Assembly: GCA_038199985.1 (NCBI GenBank)
Contig: JBBPYK010000050.1
Location: 1-64,000, forward strand
Origin: Arthrobacter_J sp038199985
Lineage (GTDB): Bacteria; Actinomycetota; Actinomycetes; Actinomycetales; Micrococcaceae
Length of the DNA: 64,000 nucleotides
Direction of reading: 5' to 3'
A model generated the notes under the pieces. The model ran no database searches. It was not told the origin of the DNA and was given only the letters and a program-made list of their open reading frames with translations. The number at the start of each line of letters is the position of its first letter. Positions within the stretch are counted from its first letter, which is position 1. The translations under genes were made by a program, and so were the position numbers. Shown here piece by piece: positions 1 to 8,562 of this stretch.

Positions 1-23
1 CATTCCCCAGTTGTTTTTTACTT

Positions 24-95
24 GGGCGATTTGCGCAGCGGTAGCGCGCTTCCCTGACACGGAAGAGGTCACTGGTTCGATCCCAGTATCGCCCA
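24..95 (+). tRNA. tRNA-Val (anticodon GAC)
   Basis: The sequence folds into a complete cloverleaf. The acceptor arm GGGCGAT (24-30) pairs with ATCGCCC (88-94), followed by discriminator A95. A GCGC/GCGC D stem encloses a short loop. The anticodon stem CTTCC/GGAAG holds the loop CTGACAC, with anticodon GAC at 56-58. The T arm is ACTGG-TTCGATC-CCAGT. GAC reads the valine codons GUC and GUU. The 3' CCA is not encoded (CAA follows). Confidence 0.93.
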
Positions 96-126
96 CAAAT
101 CTCGACTCCCGGTAGGGGTCGGACAC

Positions 127-1164
127 CTATGAGATGTCTCCCTGCTGTCCTTCCCGGGCTAGCGCAGTCAACCTCGATACAGCGCGGTAATACTTCTTCA
201 TGTAGCCACCAGACATCATTTCTCTAGTGAAGAGCTGGTCCATCGCGATGCCACTGGCAACAATCGAGATATTCCGGTCGTACAGACGGTCAGCCAAGAC
301 CACAAAGCGAAGTGCAATTGCCTGCTCTGAGACTGTTTCAACGCCGTCCCAAACAACTGTGTCAATACCATCGAGAAGCTGGCGATAGCGGCTCGGGTGG
401 ACACTGGAGAGGTGCCGAATTAGCTCAGGGAAACTATCCTTGGCCACCACGACATCGTCTGGCAACGCCTCGATATGCGCGGTCAGATCGTCATCGCTTA
501 GTGGCTTTGGAGCGTCTGGCAGCCCTCGATGGCGGTAGTCCTCACCATCGATTCGAATGACGTCGAATTGGTCTGAGAGGACCTGTATTTCTCGTTGGAA
601 ATCGACGGACGCAAACCGCCCCTCCCCCAAAGATCCGGGCAGCGTATTCGACGTCGCCGCGAGTTTTACACCGGCATCGGCCAGTTCGCGCATGAGCCGC
701 GACATCAGTACCGTGTCGCCGGGATCATCGAGTTCGAATTCATCAATACAAACGAGATTGTAGGCGCTGAGCGCCTCGACTGTCCGGCGGAAAGTCAGTG
801 CTCCCACGAGGTTCGTATATTCGACAAATGTTCCGAATGCTTTAAGACCCGGAGCGGCATGCCACAAAGATGCGAGAAGATGCGTCTTGCCCACGCCGAA
901 TCCGCCGTCCAGGTAAATTCCCGCCTTGTCTGGGCTTTTACCGTTGCCGAACAGCCGTCGGATCGGGCCTGGCTGAGGTAGTCCGACGCGATCGGCAAAA
1001 GCCCTCAGCGCCTTGACCGCTGCGGCTTGGGAGGGCTGGCTCGGGTCGGGGCGATAGCTGTCGAACGAAACTTCCCCGAACCGCGACGAGGGATGAAACC
1101 CTGACAGCAACTCGTCCGCGGAAACATGCGGGGTGCGCTGCGTCAGATGCTTTATCGTGGCCAC
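127..1164 (-). CDS. zapE: Cell division protein ZapE (AFG1-like ATPase)
   Basis: A 345-residue P-loop ATPase of the ZapE/AFG1 family. In other bacteria ZapE acts at the constricting division ring; the mitochondrial homologue AFG1 aids membrane-protein turnover. Visible: Walker A GGFGVGKTHL near residues 86-95, Walker B (LVCIDEF) near 137-143, and the family N-terminus (HLTQRTPHVSADELL). I chose the GTG at 1164, giving VATIKHLTQRTP, because it fits the family N-terminus and has GAGAG about ten bases upstream; an in-frame TTG at 1203 would add 13 unlikely residues. It is divergent from sseA across about 200 bases. Role in actinobacteria is inferred from the family. Confidence 0.88.
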   Translation of the reverse strand: MATIKHLTQRTPHVSADELLSGFHPSSRFGEVSFDSYRPDPSQPSQAAAVKALRAFADRVGLPQPGPIRRLFGNGKSPDKAGIYLDGGFGVGKTHLLASLWHAAPGLKAFGTFVEYTNLVGALTFRRTVEALSAYNLVCIDEFELDDPGDTVLMSRLMRELADAGVKLAATSNTLPGSLGEGRFASVDFQREIQVLSDQFDVIRIDGEDYRHRGLPDAPKPLSDDDLTAHIEALPDDVVVAKDSFPELIRHLSSVHPSRYRQLLDGIDTVVWDGVETVSEQAIALRFVVLADRLYDRNISIVASGIAMDQLFTREMMSGGYMKKYYRAVSRLTALAREGQQGDIS

Positions 1165-1362
1165 ACGGGGTCCGTTCTCTCGATTCAACTGGCGCCAGAT
1201 CAATTATCTGCCCCAGTTACGATACGTCACCACATGACGCAGACTCATTTCCATGTGAGGTGCAACACGCTAGCTGACCCTGGGGGAAGTTGCTGTCCGG
1301 ACAGATGGTTAGGCTAGAGGTCAGGTGGATTTATTTTCTATCACTCCAGGAAGGTCGTTTCA

Positions 1363-2274
1363 ATGCCCAAGGCAGTAGATACAAGCACAAAATTCTCAGA
1401 GTATGCCCATCCTGAACGGATCGTCTCCACCCAGTGGTTGGAAGACCATTTAGGGTCCGATGGTCTCGTGGTCGTAGAGTCCGACGAAGACATTTTGCTC
1501 TACGAGATAGGGCACATTCCGGGATCGGTGAAGGTTGATTGGCATACGGACCTTAATGATCCAGTCGCTCGGGACTACATTGATGGCGAAGAGTTTTCAG
1601 CCCTGATGTCCCTCAAGGGCATTTCCCGAGACACCACTGTGGTTATTTACGGTGACAAAAGCAATTGGTGGGCCGCGTATGCGTTGTGGGTGTTCTCACT
1701 GTTTGGACACGAAGATGTTCGGTTGCTTGACGGTGGTAGGGACAAATGGATAGTGGAAGAGCGGGCCTTCACCACTGATGCGTCTGTCCCAACGCGTACC
1801 GAGTATCCAGTATGCGAAAGGAAAGACGAGGACATTCGCGCTTTCCTTCCCGACGTCCTCAATCACTTCGGCAAGCCATTGATCGATGTGCGATCACCCC
1901 AGGAATATAGCGGGGAGCGCACCACGATGCCTGCCTACCCGGAAGAGGGAGCATTGCGAGGCGGTCACATTCCGACGGCGGCATCCGTACCATGGGGCCG
2001 AGCTGCAGCTGAAGACGGGACATTCCGCACTCGTGCAGAGTTGGATGCAATCTACCGTGATGAGGCTGGACTTTCGGACAACGATGATGTTGTTGCGTAC
2101 TGCCGTATCGGTGAGCGCTCGAGTCACACGTGGTTCGTCTTGACGCACCTGCTGGGATTTGAGAGCGTGCGGAATTACGATGGCTCTTGGACAGAGTGGG
2201 GAAATGCAGTTCGGGTTCCGATTGTTCGTGGTGAAGAGCGGGGCGAAGAGCCGAAGGGAAACAGCCACAAGTGA
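1363..2274 (+). CDS. sseA: Thiosulfate/3-mercaptopyruvate sulfurtransferase (two rhodanese domains)
   Basis: A 303-residue tandem rhodanese enzyme. It transfers a sulfane sulfur from thiosulfate or mercaptopyruvate to an acceptor through a cysteine persulfide. The N-terminal domain (about 20-145) is non-catalytic: its active loop reads YGDKSNWW, without cysteine. The C-terminal domain (about 165-285) carries the active loop CRIGERSS with Cys247. The start ATG follows CCAGGAAGG at 1347-1355. The stop overlaps the sufE-like start by four bases (GTGA), so the two are translationally coupled. That pairing suggests persulfide sulfur is passed on to a SufE-type acceptor; this is inference. The exact donor substrate cannot be read from sequence. 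Confidence 0.9.
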   Translation: MPKAVDTSTKFSEYAHPERIVSTQWLEDHLGSDGLVVVESDEDILLYEIGHIPGSVKVDWHTDLNDPVARDYIDGEEFSALMSLKGISRDTTVVIYGDKSNWWAAYALWVFSLFGHEDVRLLDGGRDKWIVEERAFTTDASVPTRTEYPVCERKDEDIRAFLPDVLNHFGKPLIDVRSPQEYSGERTTMPAYPEEGALRGGHIPTAASVPWGRAAAEDGTFRTRAELDAIYRDEAGLSDNDDVVAYCRIGERSSHTWFVLTHLLGFESVRNYDGSWTEWGNAVRVPIVRGEERGEEPKGNSHK

Positions 2275-2720
2275 CTACCGATAATCAGCTGCCAGCACAG
2301 TTGGCAGAAATCATCGAAGATTTTCAAGAGTTGGAAGAGCCAGACAGGCTTCAACTCCTCCTTGAATTCTCGCAGGGGCTTCCTCCCTTACCGGACCGCT
2401 ACACCGAACACCCAGACCTCATGGAGCAGGTGGTGGAGTGTCAGACGCCGCTCTTCCTTGCCCTGGAAGTTACTCCGGAGTCTGGCCAGATTCACCTCTT
2501 TTTCGCGGCGCCGAAAGAAGCCCCCACTACGCGTGGTTTCGCGGCAGTGCTTCATGAGGGCCTCGACGGTCTAGATGCCGCAAGCATCCTTGCTATCCCC
2601 GATGATGTGCCGGACAGGCTTGGGCTGAGCCGCGCGATCACACCTCTGAGGATGCGAGGAATGACCGCAATGCTGGGGCGGATCAAGCGGAAAATCCGGG
2701 AAACCGTTCCAGCACCCTGA
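2271..2720 (+). CDS. sufE: SufE family Fe-S assembly / sulfur acceptor protein
   Basis: A 149-residue SufE-fold protein. The family accepts persulfide sulfur from a cysteine desulfurase and delivers it to an Fe-S scaffold. The conserved acceptor cysteine is Cys57 in VVECQTPLF, where typical SufE proteins have GCQS. The C-terminal half shows the usual SufE helices ending in ITPLRMRGMTAMLGRIKR. It starts with GTG overlapping the sseA stop codon, so the rhodanese is its likely partner rather than a SufS, and no sufS lies nearby. It ends two bases before the convergent hydrolase gene. Confidence 0.88.
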   Translation: MTTDNQLPAQLAEIIEDFQELEEPDRLQLLLEFSQGLPPLPDRYTEHPDLMEQVVECQTPLFLALEVTPESGQIHLFFAAPKEAPTTRGFAAVLHEGLDGLDAASILAIPDDVPDRLGLSRAITPLRMRGMTAMLGRIKRKIRETVPAP

Positions 2721-2722
2721 TC

Positions 2723-3982
2723 TTAGAGGGCGTCGTCGCGGTCGCCGGGAAACTGGCGCTCTCGAAGCTGGTAGAGCAACCATGATCGCACTTCGCTTTC
2801 CCAACGTCTCGGCGACACATTCCACTCTTTCGTGTGACGTGCTTTGGTGAATCTGACGAATGTGACCATCTGAGGGTTCTTTGCCGCCAGCTCTGCCGAG
2901 GGGCCAACAGGAACGAATTCGTCGTCCTCACTGTGAATAATAAGCGTGTGCTGCCTGAGATGGTCGGCTCGGGAAACCCAATCAAGACTCTTCAAATCCA
3001 CGGGAGTCGCTAGACCAGTGATTTTTCGACCACCGGGATTAGAGATAAGCCATTGGGAGAACTTGCCGATAGCCATCGGTATCTTGTTGAGCCGAGCGTG
3101 ATGGGCCAATACATCTATCCAGTTAATGACCGGTCCGTCAAGCACAAGCGCTCGTATATGACGGGCGTACTGCGAGCGATCCACAGCCTGGAGACACACG
3201 GCTCCTCCCATAGACCAGCCGAAAAGGACAATCTCTTTGGCCCCGTGGGCCAGCGCATAGGTGATTGCAGCCTCGACGTCTTGCCACTCTGTCATCCCTA
3301 GCCCATAACGACCGTCGGCGGAGTCCGGCGCCTCGCCGTCGTTTCTGTAACTGATGAGGAGGCTGGTCATGCCCAGACCAGCCGCCGTCGGGACAGCCCG
3401 CAGCCCTTCTGTTCGGCGTGCACCGCGCCCGTGGACCATGATGGCCCACGTCTCTGACCCGGCTCCGGACCGGATAATCCACGCCGGCGCGTTACCGCCC
3501 TCGACCGGAATATTCACTTCTTCTTCGGCGTAGCCCAAAGCCGTGGGAGACGCATATACGGAACCACTCCACCAGCCACGCACGGCATTAGAGATGTCCC
3601 CTGAGTAGACTTGATGGATCTCGCGTTCCACGGTGCCTTCCCCTGGTACATAGGAAAGAATCGCACCGATCCGCGCATGGCCGGAGCCGTTGTTGAACAT
3701 AAGACTGTACGTTCCATCAACTGTCGTGTCGCTGTCGGCACGCAAAATGATTCGGCGGCCCTCACCCTGGCCCGTAACGGCCAAGATCTCGATGGATTCT
3801 TCCCGTGCTCTCGGCGGGGTTATCACTTGACGCGCAAAATAGGCGGCAAGGCCCGACGTCGTACCAGCAAGGACCGAGCCGACTGCCGCGCCTGCACCAA
3901 TCCCGATGGCGGTCCATTTCAGCCATCCTGGGGTTGATGCCTCCGGCGATACCTCGCTCGACCTTGCACGTTTGTGATCCAT
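2723..3982 (-). CDS. Membrane-anchored alpha/beta hydrolase
   Basis: A 419-residue hydrolase with one N-terminal hydrophobic segment (about 20-50, rich in Gly/Ala), placing the catalytic domain probably outside the membrane. Catalytic features: an oxyanion HGRG motif near 185, nucleophile Ser257 in GWSMGG, acid Asp353/354 in HSEDDEFVPV, and His383 in ARHTKEW. The domain resembles dipeptidyl-peptidase or acyl-hydrolase type folds; the substrate is unknown. I chose ATG 3982 (MDHKRARS, preceded by AGGATC); the open frame extends upstream to 4324, but that stretch overlaps the divergent gene at 4088 and lacks hydrolase character. Confidence 0.82.
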   Translation of the reverse strand: MDHKRARSSEVSPEASTPGWLKWTAIGIGAGAAVGSVLAGTTSGLAAYFARQVITPPRAREESIEILAVTGQGEGRRIILRADSDTTVDGTYSLMFNNGSGHARIGAILSYVPGEGTVEREIHQVYSGDISNAVRGWWSGSVYASPTALGYAEEEVNIPVEGGNAPAWIIRSGAGSETWAIMVHGRGARRTEGLRAVPTAAGLGMTSLLISYRNDGEAPDSADGRYGLGMTEWQDVEAAITYALAHGAKEIVLFGWSMGGAVCLQAVDRSQYARHIRALVLDGPVINWIDVLAHHARLNKIPMAIGKFSQWLISNPGGRKITGLATPVDLKSLDWVSRADHLRQHTLIIHSEDDEFVPVGPSAELAAKNPQMVTFVRFTKARHTKEWNVSPRRWESEVRSWLLYQLRERQFPGDRDDAL

Positions 3983-4087
3983 GATCCTATTCTTGCCGTC
4001 TCTGGCCAACGAGTCGAACTCCGCCCGACACTCATCATTTCGCTGTGCCGTGAGATAAGACGAGTGGACGAAGCTAGGCTTAGAGGC

Positions 4088-4579
4088 ATGACAGACGCAA
4101 TAATTGTTCTGACCGAAGTGCCCCTGGTTGAAACGGACGCCCGCAACCTTGCGACTTTCGCCGAAGGCGGTGACATGAGCTTCATCGTCATCGTCCCAAC
4201 CGTGCTCCACCGCAACATGCTGGCGGATTTTCTGGACAACCTGAGCCTGCTTGATTTTGCAGAAGCATTCCGAGATCTGAACGAGGGACAACCGGATCCC
4301 CGAAAAGTAGAAATGGACGCTCAAACAGCGCTGGACTCGTCCCTTGCGGTTATGTCTGCTGCTGGCTTACAGGCCGCCGGCGAGGTCACGTCAGAGGACC
4401 CGGTACCGGCGCTGATCAATGCCGTAAAGGACCATGATGCCCAGCAGTGCGTGGTCATCACCACCCCGCACGCCGTCGCCGACACGTTTCGGCAGGACTG
4501 GGCAAACCGGGCCCAGGATAAGTTGGGCGTGCCAGTCCTACATCTGTACTCCGGTTCGGGATTTATCGGAGACTCATGA
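4088..4579 (+). CDS. Universal-stress-like hypothetical protein
   Basis: A 163-residue protein that begins MTDAIIVLTEVPL. It has alternating hydrophobic strands and helices (SFIVIVPT, QQCVVITTPHAVAD) as in a Rossmann-like or universal stress protein fold, but I see no clear nucleotide motif. Homologues in Arthrobacter are, from memory, sometimes mislabelled as indole-3-glycerol phosphate synthase; nothing here supports that enzyme. The ATG at 4088 is favoured because the upstream in-frame extension overlaps the divergent hydrolase start. It lies about 50 bases before msrB and may be cotranscribed with it. Function unknown. Confidence 0.7.
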   Translation: MTDAIIVLTEVPLVETDARNLATFAEGGDMSFIVIVPTVLHRNMLADFLDNLSLLDFAEAFRDLNEGQPDPRKVEMDAQTALDSSLAVMSAAGLQAAGEVTSEDPVPALINAVKDHDAQQCVVITTPHAVADTFRQDWANRAQDKLGVPVLHLYSGSGFIGDS

Positions 4580-4631
4580 GCGTTAGCATCGTAGGATCTG
4601 TTTGGATCCCGCCGATCTCGAGGAGGAACGC

Positions 4632-5045
4632 ATGAGTTCGAAACCTGAAGCCACTCTCAAGTCGAACGATGAGTGGCGTGAGGAACTGACGCCCGAGGAG
4701 TACAGCGTTTTGCGGGAGGCGGGCACCGAGCGGCCCTTCAGTGGCGAATACTGGGACTCCTCGGAGACCGGGGTGTATCAATGTCGTGCTTGCGGAGCTG
4801 ATCTCTTCACAAGTTCGGGCAAGATGGATTCCAGCTGTGGATGGCCTTCGTTTTGGACTCCTCTGGCCGAAGACAAGGTCCGCTATCTGCATGACCACTC
4901 CATGGGCATGGACCGAGTTGAAGTTCGATGCGCCAACTGCGACTCGCACCTGGGACACGTGTTTGAGGGTGAAGGATACGATACTGCCACGGACCAGCGT
5001 TACTGCATCAATTCCATTTCCATGAGGCACGTACCCGCGGAGTAG
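4632..5045 (+). CDS. msrB: Peptide-methionine (R)-S-oxide reductase MsrB
   Basis: A 137-residue thioredoxin-dependent reductase that repairs the R-form of methionine sulfoxide in oxidised proteins. All hallmark residues are present: structural zinc ligands Cys51/Cys54 (CRAC) and Cys100/Cys103 (CANC), the SSCGWPSFW loop, and catalytic Cys125 in RYCINSISM. Length is typical for a single-domain MsrB. The start is set by a perfect AGGAGG at 4621-4626, five bases before the ATG. The stretch 5046-5250 downstream shows no hairpin that I can identify. Confidence 0.96.
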   Translation: MSSKPEATLKSNDEWREELTPEEYSVLREAGTERPFSGEYWDSSETGVYQCRACGADLFTSSGKMDSSCGWPSFWTPLAEDKVRYLHDHSMGMDRVEVRCANCDSHLGHVFEGEGYDTATDQRYCINSISMRHVPAE

Positions 5046-5250
5046 GTTGTCTACGGACGCGAGACAGCAGAGCCTCGTCAACCCAGACAGGGGCACTGTC
5101 TCTACACTCGCTAGGCATGGCAGCGAGAACAAGAATCCCTTATGTTGTCGAGGTATTTTGATAAGTGGTGCTGTTTGGTTGCTACGCTGAACTCAGCACC
5201 CGATTCCGCCTGCTGTGCGGCGTCAACACCCCTCGAGAAAGTTGCTCCCC

Positions 5251-6627
5251 GTGACTGATACGTACATCGATACCACGGCTATGACACGCGCAGATATTCA
5301 GGAGAATACTGTCTGGAAGGACCTTAAGGCCGCGGTCGCGTCGCTTCAGCTGTTGCAGATCAAGGACGGTTCCGTCCCGAACAGTGAACAGCACGGAGAA
5401 GCCCGGGAGCTCATTGAAAGAATCGTCGAAGCAATCCGCACGCTCTCACCATTGTTTCCACACGACGCTGCGTACCTCGATGCATTGACCGTAGATTTCG
5501 GCACATGGGCTGAGGGTGGCTTCGCTGAACCGGACTTCCTGGACTCCCTACTTGCGTTCCAGCCTCAGCAGCACCGGATCGATGGTCTCCAGCACCTCGT
5601 CGTCTTCCCGATGTACACGCAGAACGGCAGCACCGAACGCCTGGTTGAAGCGGTTCTGATCGAGGTGATCTGGCCAGACTTCATTAGTGAGCTCGAGGAC
5701 GGCGAGTATTCGAACAAATTGTTCGTCCCCATCCGATTCCTCGACTTCACCGCCGGGTATGACACAAACTCGGCAGTCCTGTTCCCCGAGACCGTCGCCG
5801 TTCGTGAAACCCCCGCCTTCACCTGGGGTGCAATCTTCGCGGACCGCGAAGCCGCGCGCTATCGCCGTGTGGTCCGCGCAGCTGCTGACATCACCTCACT
5901 AGAACTGCCAGAAGGCGCTGCGTCGCTGTTGGAGGACCAGAAGCTTATAGAGAGCACTTTTGTGATGTGGGACCTCATCCACGACCGCACTCACATGCGT
6001 GGTGATCTTCCGTTCGATCCGTTCATGATCAAACAGCGGATGCCATACTTCCTCTATTCGCTTGAGGAACTACGGTGCGACCTCACAGCATTCCGCGAAT
6101 CAGTCAAAATCGAGAAAGATGAGTGTTCATCGCCAGAGGCACGCCGCCATGCAGGTCTCGTTCAGTACGCCGTGATCTTCGATCGTATTTTCCGATTCGC
6201 CATCACCGGCAACCGCGTCCGGAACTATGACGGTGTGGGTGGACAACTCCTCTTCGCATGGATGCACCAGCATCACGTACTTCACTGGACCGACGGCAAA
6301 ATGTCCATAGACTGGGACGAGGCTCCTGCAGTCGTCATTGCGCTGGGTGAAGCTATCGAGGACCTGTACTGGCGCTCAATTGATAGACCTAAGACGGCGC
6401 ACTGGTTCGCAGCCTATGAGCTTGTGTCAAGCACGTTGACCCCAAACCTGGCCTCGGTGTGGGCAAAGGGACCAGATGCCCTTCCGCTCGACGGACCACC
6501 TCGTGGCCTCACGGATCAGGTTCTCGACGACGAATTCCCGCTTTCAATGTTCTACGAGGCGCTCAACCGCAAAATGAAGGACGTCATCGCCTCTACCGCC
6601 GGTGTGACTGGCAGGTCCGACGCATGA
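5251..6627 (+). CDS. DUF6421 family protein, possible diverged metalloenzyme
   Basis: A 458-residue cytoplasmic protein that I recognise as DUF6421, an uncharacterised actinobacterial family. The most conserved-looking part runs from about residue 240: DLIHDRTHMRGDLPFDPF, then YSLEELRCDLTAF, then later NYDGVGGQLLFAW and LHWTD. The arrangement H244-D-x-x-H248 followed 25 residues later by E273-x-x-x-D277 mimics the HExxH...ExxxD zinc site of gluzincin peptidases, with Asp replacing the catalytic Glu. That reading is inference. The start is GTG at 5251 (an alternative GTG at 5215 adds 12 residues). It overlaps the SDR gene by ATGA, and a PLP aldolase follows, so a small metabolic operon is likely. 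Confidence 0.8.
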   Translation: MTDTYIDTTAMTRADIQENTVWKDLKAAVASLQLLQIKDGSVPNSEQHGEARELIERIVEAIRTLSPLFPHDAAYLDALTVDFGTWAEGGFAEPDFLDSLLAFQPQQHRIDGLQHLVVFPMYTQNGSTERLVEAVLIEVIWPDFISELEDGEYSNKLFVPIRFLDFTAGYDTNSAVLFPETVAVRETPAFTWGAIFADREAARYRRVVRAAADITSLELPEGAASLLEDQKLIESTFVMWDLIHDRTHMRGDLPFDPFMIKQRMPYFLYSLEELRCDLTAFRESVKIEKDECSSPEARRHAGLVQYAVIFDRIFRFAITGNRVRNYDGVGGQLLFAWMHQHHVLHWTDGKMSIDWDEAPAVVIALGEAIEDLYWRSIDRPKTAHWFAAYELVSSTLTPNLASVWAKGPDALPLDGPPRGLTDQVLDDEFPLSMFYEALNRKMKDVIASTAGVTGRSDA

Positions 6628-7367
6628 GCGGCGCTGGGGCTCCTCTAGCGGGCCGCAACGTTTTGATTGCAGGAGCATCAAGTCCATCAGGCGTTGCCTG
6701 TGCCCGTGCCGTGGTTGCAGCCGGTGGCTCGGTCGTTGCAGTAGATATCAACATGGAGCGTCTGGCTACCGCCATGGAAGGCCTGGCCGGCGTTCGCATG
6801 GAGCAGTGCGACTTGACCAACAGCGAAGCCGTGGCAGAGCTACGCGCGTCACTTACGGACAGCGACTGTCGGGTCGATGGCGTCATCCACCTTGTTGGCG
6901 GATGGCGCGGAGGCAAGGGAATTACTGGGCAGACGAACGAGGACTGGGACTATCTGCACCGGTTGATCGTGACAACTCTCCGCAATGTCACACGAACGTT
7001 CTATGACGACGTCGCATCCTCGCCCATAGGACGCTACGCCATAGTCTCCGCTACTGCTGTGAGTGCGCCCACAGCAGGCGGAGCCTCGTACACTGCGGCC
7101 AAGGCTGCCGCGGAAACGTGGATCATGGCTATGGCGCAGGGACTGGCCAGAGCACAATCCAAGCGGAAAGATGATCCAATTGAGCAGCACTCAGCGGCCA
7201 GTGTGATCGTCATCAAGGCGTTGCTCGATGATTCAATGATTGCCGCAGAACCGGAGAAATCGTTCACTGGTTACACGCATGTGGATCAGGTCGCGGAGGC
7301 CATGGTCAACGTCTTCACCGCTTCAGCTGCGAAGGTCAACGGTGCCCGCATAGTTTTGGCGTCGTAA
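6624..7367 (+). CDS. SDR family NAD(P)-dependent oxidoreductase
   Basis: A 247-residue short-chain dehydrogenase. The cofactor loop is GASSPSG at 17-23, a departure from the classical TGxxxGxG. Asp41 after the second strand (VVAVDIN) suggests NAD(H) preference. The catalytic set is intact: Ser143, Tyr156 and Lys160 (SYTAAKAA). The VGGWRGG segment after strand 4 replaces the usual NNAG. The ATG overlaps the DUF6421 stop (ATGA), so the two proteins are made in a coupled manner and probably act together. The substrate is unknown. Confidence 0.88.
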   Translation: MSGAGAPLAGRNVLIAGASSPSGVACARAVVAAGGSVVAVDINMERLATAMEGLAGVRMEQCDLTNSEAVAELRASLTDSDCRVDGVIHLVGGWRGGKGITGQTNEDWDYLHRLIVTTLRNVTRTFYDDVASSPIGRYAIVSATAVSAPTAGGASYTAAKAAAETWIMAMAQGLARAQSKRKDDPIEQHSAASVIVIKALLDDSMIAAEPEKSFTGYTHVDQVAEAMVNVFTASAAKVNGARIVLAS

Positions 7368-7438
7368 CCGTGAAGAGCGGAACCTGGCGAAACGCAAGCG
7401 AAAATTGAGAGATACTGGAAAATGTGATTGAGACATCT

Positions 7439-8500
7439 ATGAACGACCGCAGAATCCACGACCCGTCGGTCAGGGGCTTCGCCTCCGACAACTACTCAGG
7501 GGTCCATCCCGAGGTTTTGGCCGCTATTGCTGCCGCCAACGAGGGGCATCAGATCGCCTATGGGGAAGACGCCTATACGGCACGACTCCAAGAAGTCGTT
7601 GTCGATAACTTCGGACCCGGCACTCATGCCTTTCCGGTGTTCAACGGCACCGGGGCCAACGTACTGGCCCTCCAATCTCTGCTTCCGCGTTGGGGTGCCG
7701 TCATCTGCGCGGACACAGCCCATATCAATGTTGATGAAAACGGAGCTCCGGAACGCGTTGGCGGCATCAAATTGCTCACCATTCCCACTCCGGATGGCAA
7801 GCTGACCCCGGATCTTATAGACCGTGAAGCTTGGGGCTGGGGAGATGAACACCGTGCGCAGCCATTGGCTGTATCGATTACACAGGCCACGGAGCTCGGA
7901 ACGCTGTATACCGTTGACGAAATCCGCGCGATCGCTGATCATGTCCACGCCAAGGGCATGAAACTTCATATGGACGGAGCGCGTATCGCCAATGCCGCAG
8001 CCGCCCTGAATGTTAACCTCCGAGAGTTAACCAGCGACGCCGGCGTCGACATCTTGTCTTTTGGCGGTACCAAAAATGGCTTGCTGTTCGGTGAATGTAT
8101 TGTCGTGCTAAACGAAGATTCGTCCAGCGGTCTACATTATCTGCGCAAGATGAATATGCAGCTCGCGTCGAAAATGCGATTCATCTCGGCGCAGTTTGTT
8201 GCGCTCCTCGATGGGGATTTGTGGCTGCGCATTGCGCAACATTCCAACAACATGGCAGCACGCCTGCGTGCTGCAGTTTCTGGGATCGACGGCGTCACCA
8301 TAACTCAGGAGTCCAAGGCCAACGCCGTCTTTGCCAAATTGCCAAGAGATGTAGCAGACAGCGTCAGAGAACAGTACCGTTTCTACGACTGGGACCACAC
8401 CACCGGTGAAGTCCGCTGGATGTGCTCGTTCGACACGTCGGAGGAAGATATCGATGGTTTCGCTGCTGCTCTGATACGTGAGATGGCCCGCACTAAGTAA
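7439..8500 (+). CDS. ltaE: Low-specificity L-threonine aldolase family PLP enzyme
   Basis: A 353-residue fold-type I PLP enzyme of the threonine aldolase/beta-eliminating lyase family, which cleaves L-threonine or L-allo-threonine to glycine and acetaldehyde. Signatures: FASDNYSGVHPEVL at the N-terminus, GTGANV phosphate-binding segment, HMDGARIANA with the PLP-pyridine Asp, and the Schiff-base lysine near 212 in SFGGTKNG. I chose ATG 7439 because it gives the usual family N-terminus; GTG 7424 (five extra residues, preceded by GGAAAA) is an alternative. It lies 71 bases after the SDR gene, same strand, and could be part of that operon. Actual substrate may be a related beta-hydroxy amino acid. 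Confidence 0.85.
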   Translation: MNDRRIHDPSVRGFASDNYSGVHPEVLAAIAAANEGHQIAYGEDAYTARLQEVVVDNFGPGTHAFPVFNGTGANVLALQSLLPRWGAVICADTAHINVDENGAPERVGGIKLLTIPTPDGKLTPDLIDREAWGWGDEHRAQPLAVSITQATELGTLYTVDEIRAIADHVHAKGMKLHMDGARIANAAAALNVNLRELTSDAGVDILSFGGTKNGLLFGECIVVLNEDSSSGLHYLRKMNMQLASKMRFISAQFVALLDGDLWLRIAQHSNNMAARLRAAVSGIDGVTITQESKANAVFAKLPRDVADSVREQYRFYDWDHTTGEVRWMCSFDTSEEDIDGFAAALIREMARTK

Positions 8501-8562
8501 CGAATGGGTTACGCTCGGCGAGTCCGTATGGCCGTGGCACATTCGGCCAATAGTCTTCCACA

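Noticed and set aside
1165..1203. Longer zapE start at TTG 1203
   Set aside because: Adds residues not found in the family and lacks a ribosome site; GTG 1164 fits better.
4558..4584. SigR-like promoter GGGATT-N18-GTT before msrB
   Set aside because: msrB is a known SigR target in other actinobacteria and the spacing is right, but the invariant central A of the GGAAT -35 is T here, so the match is not good enough to list.
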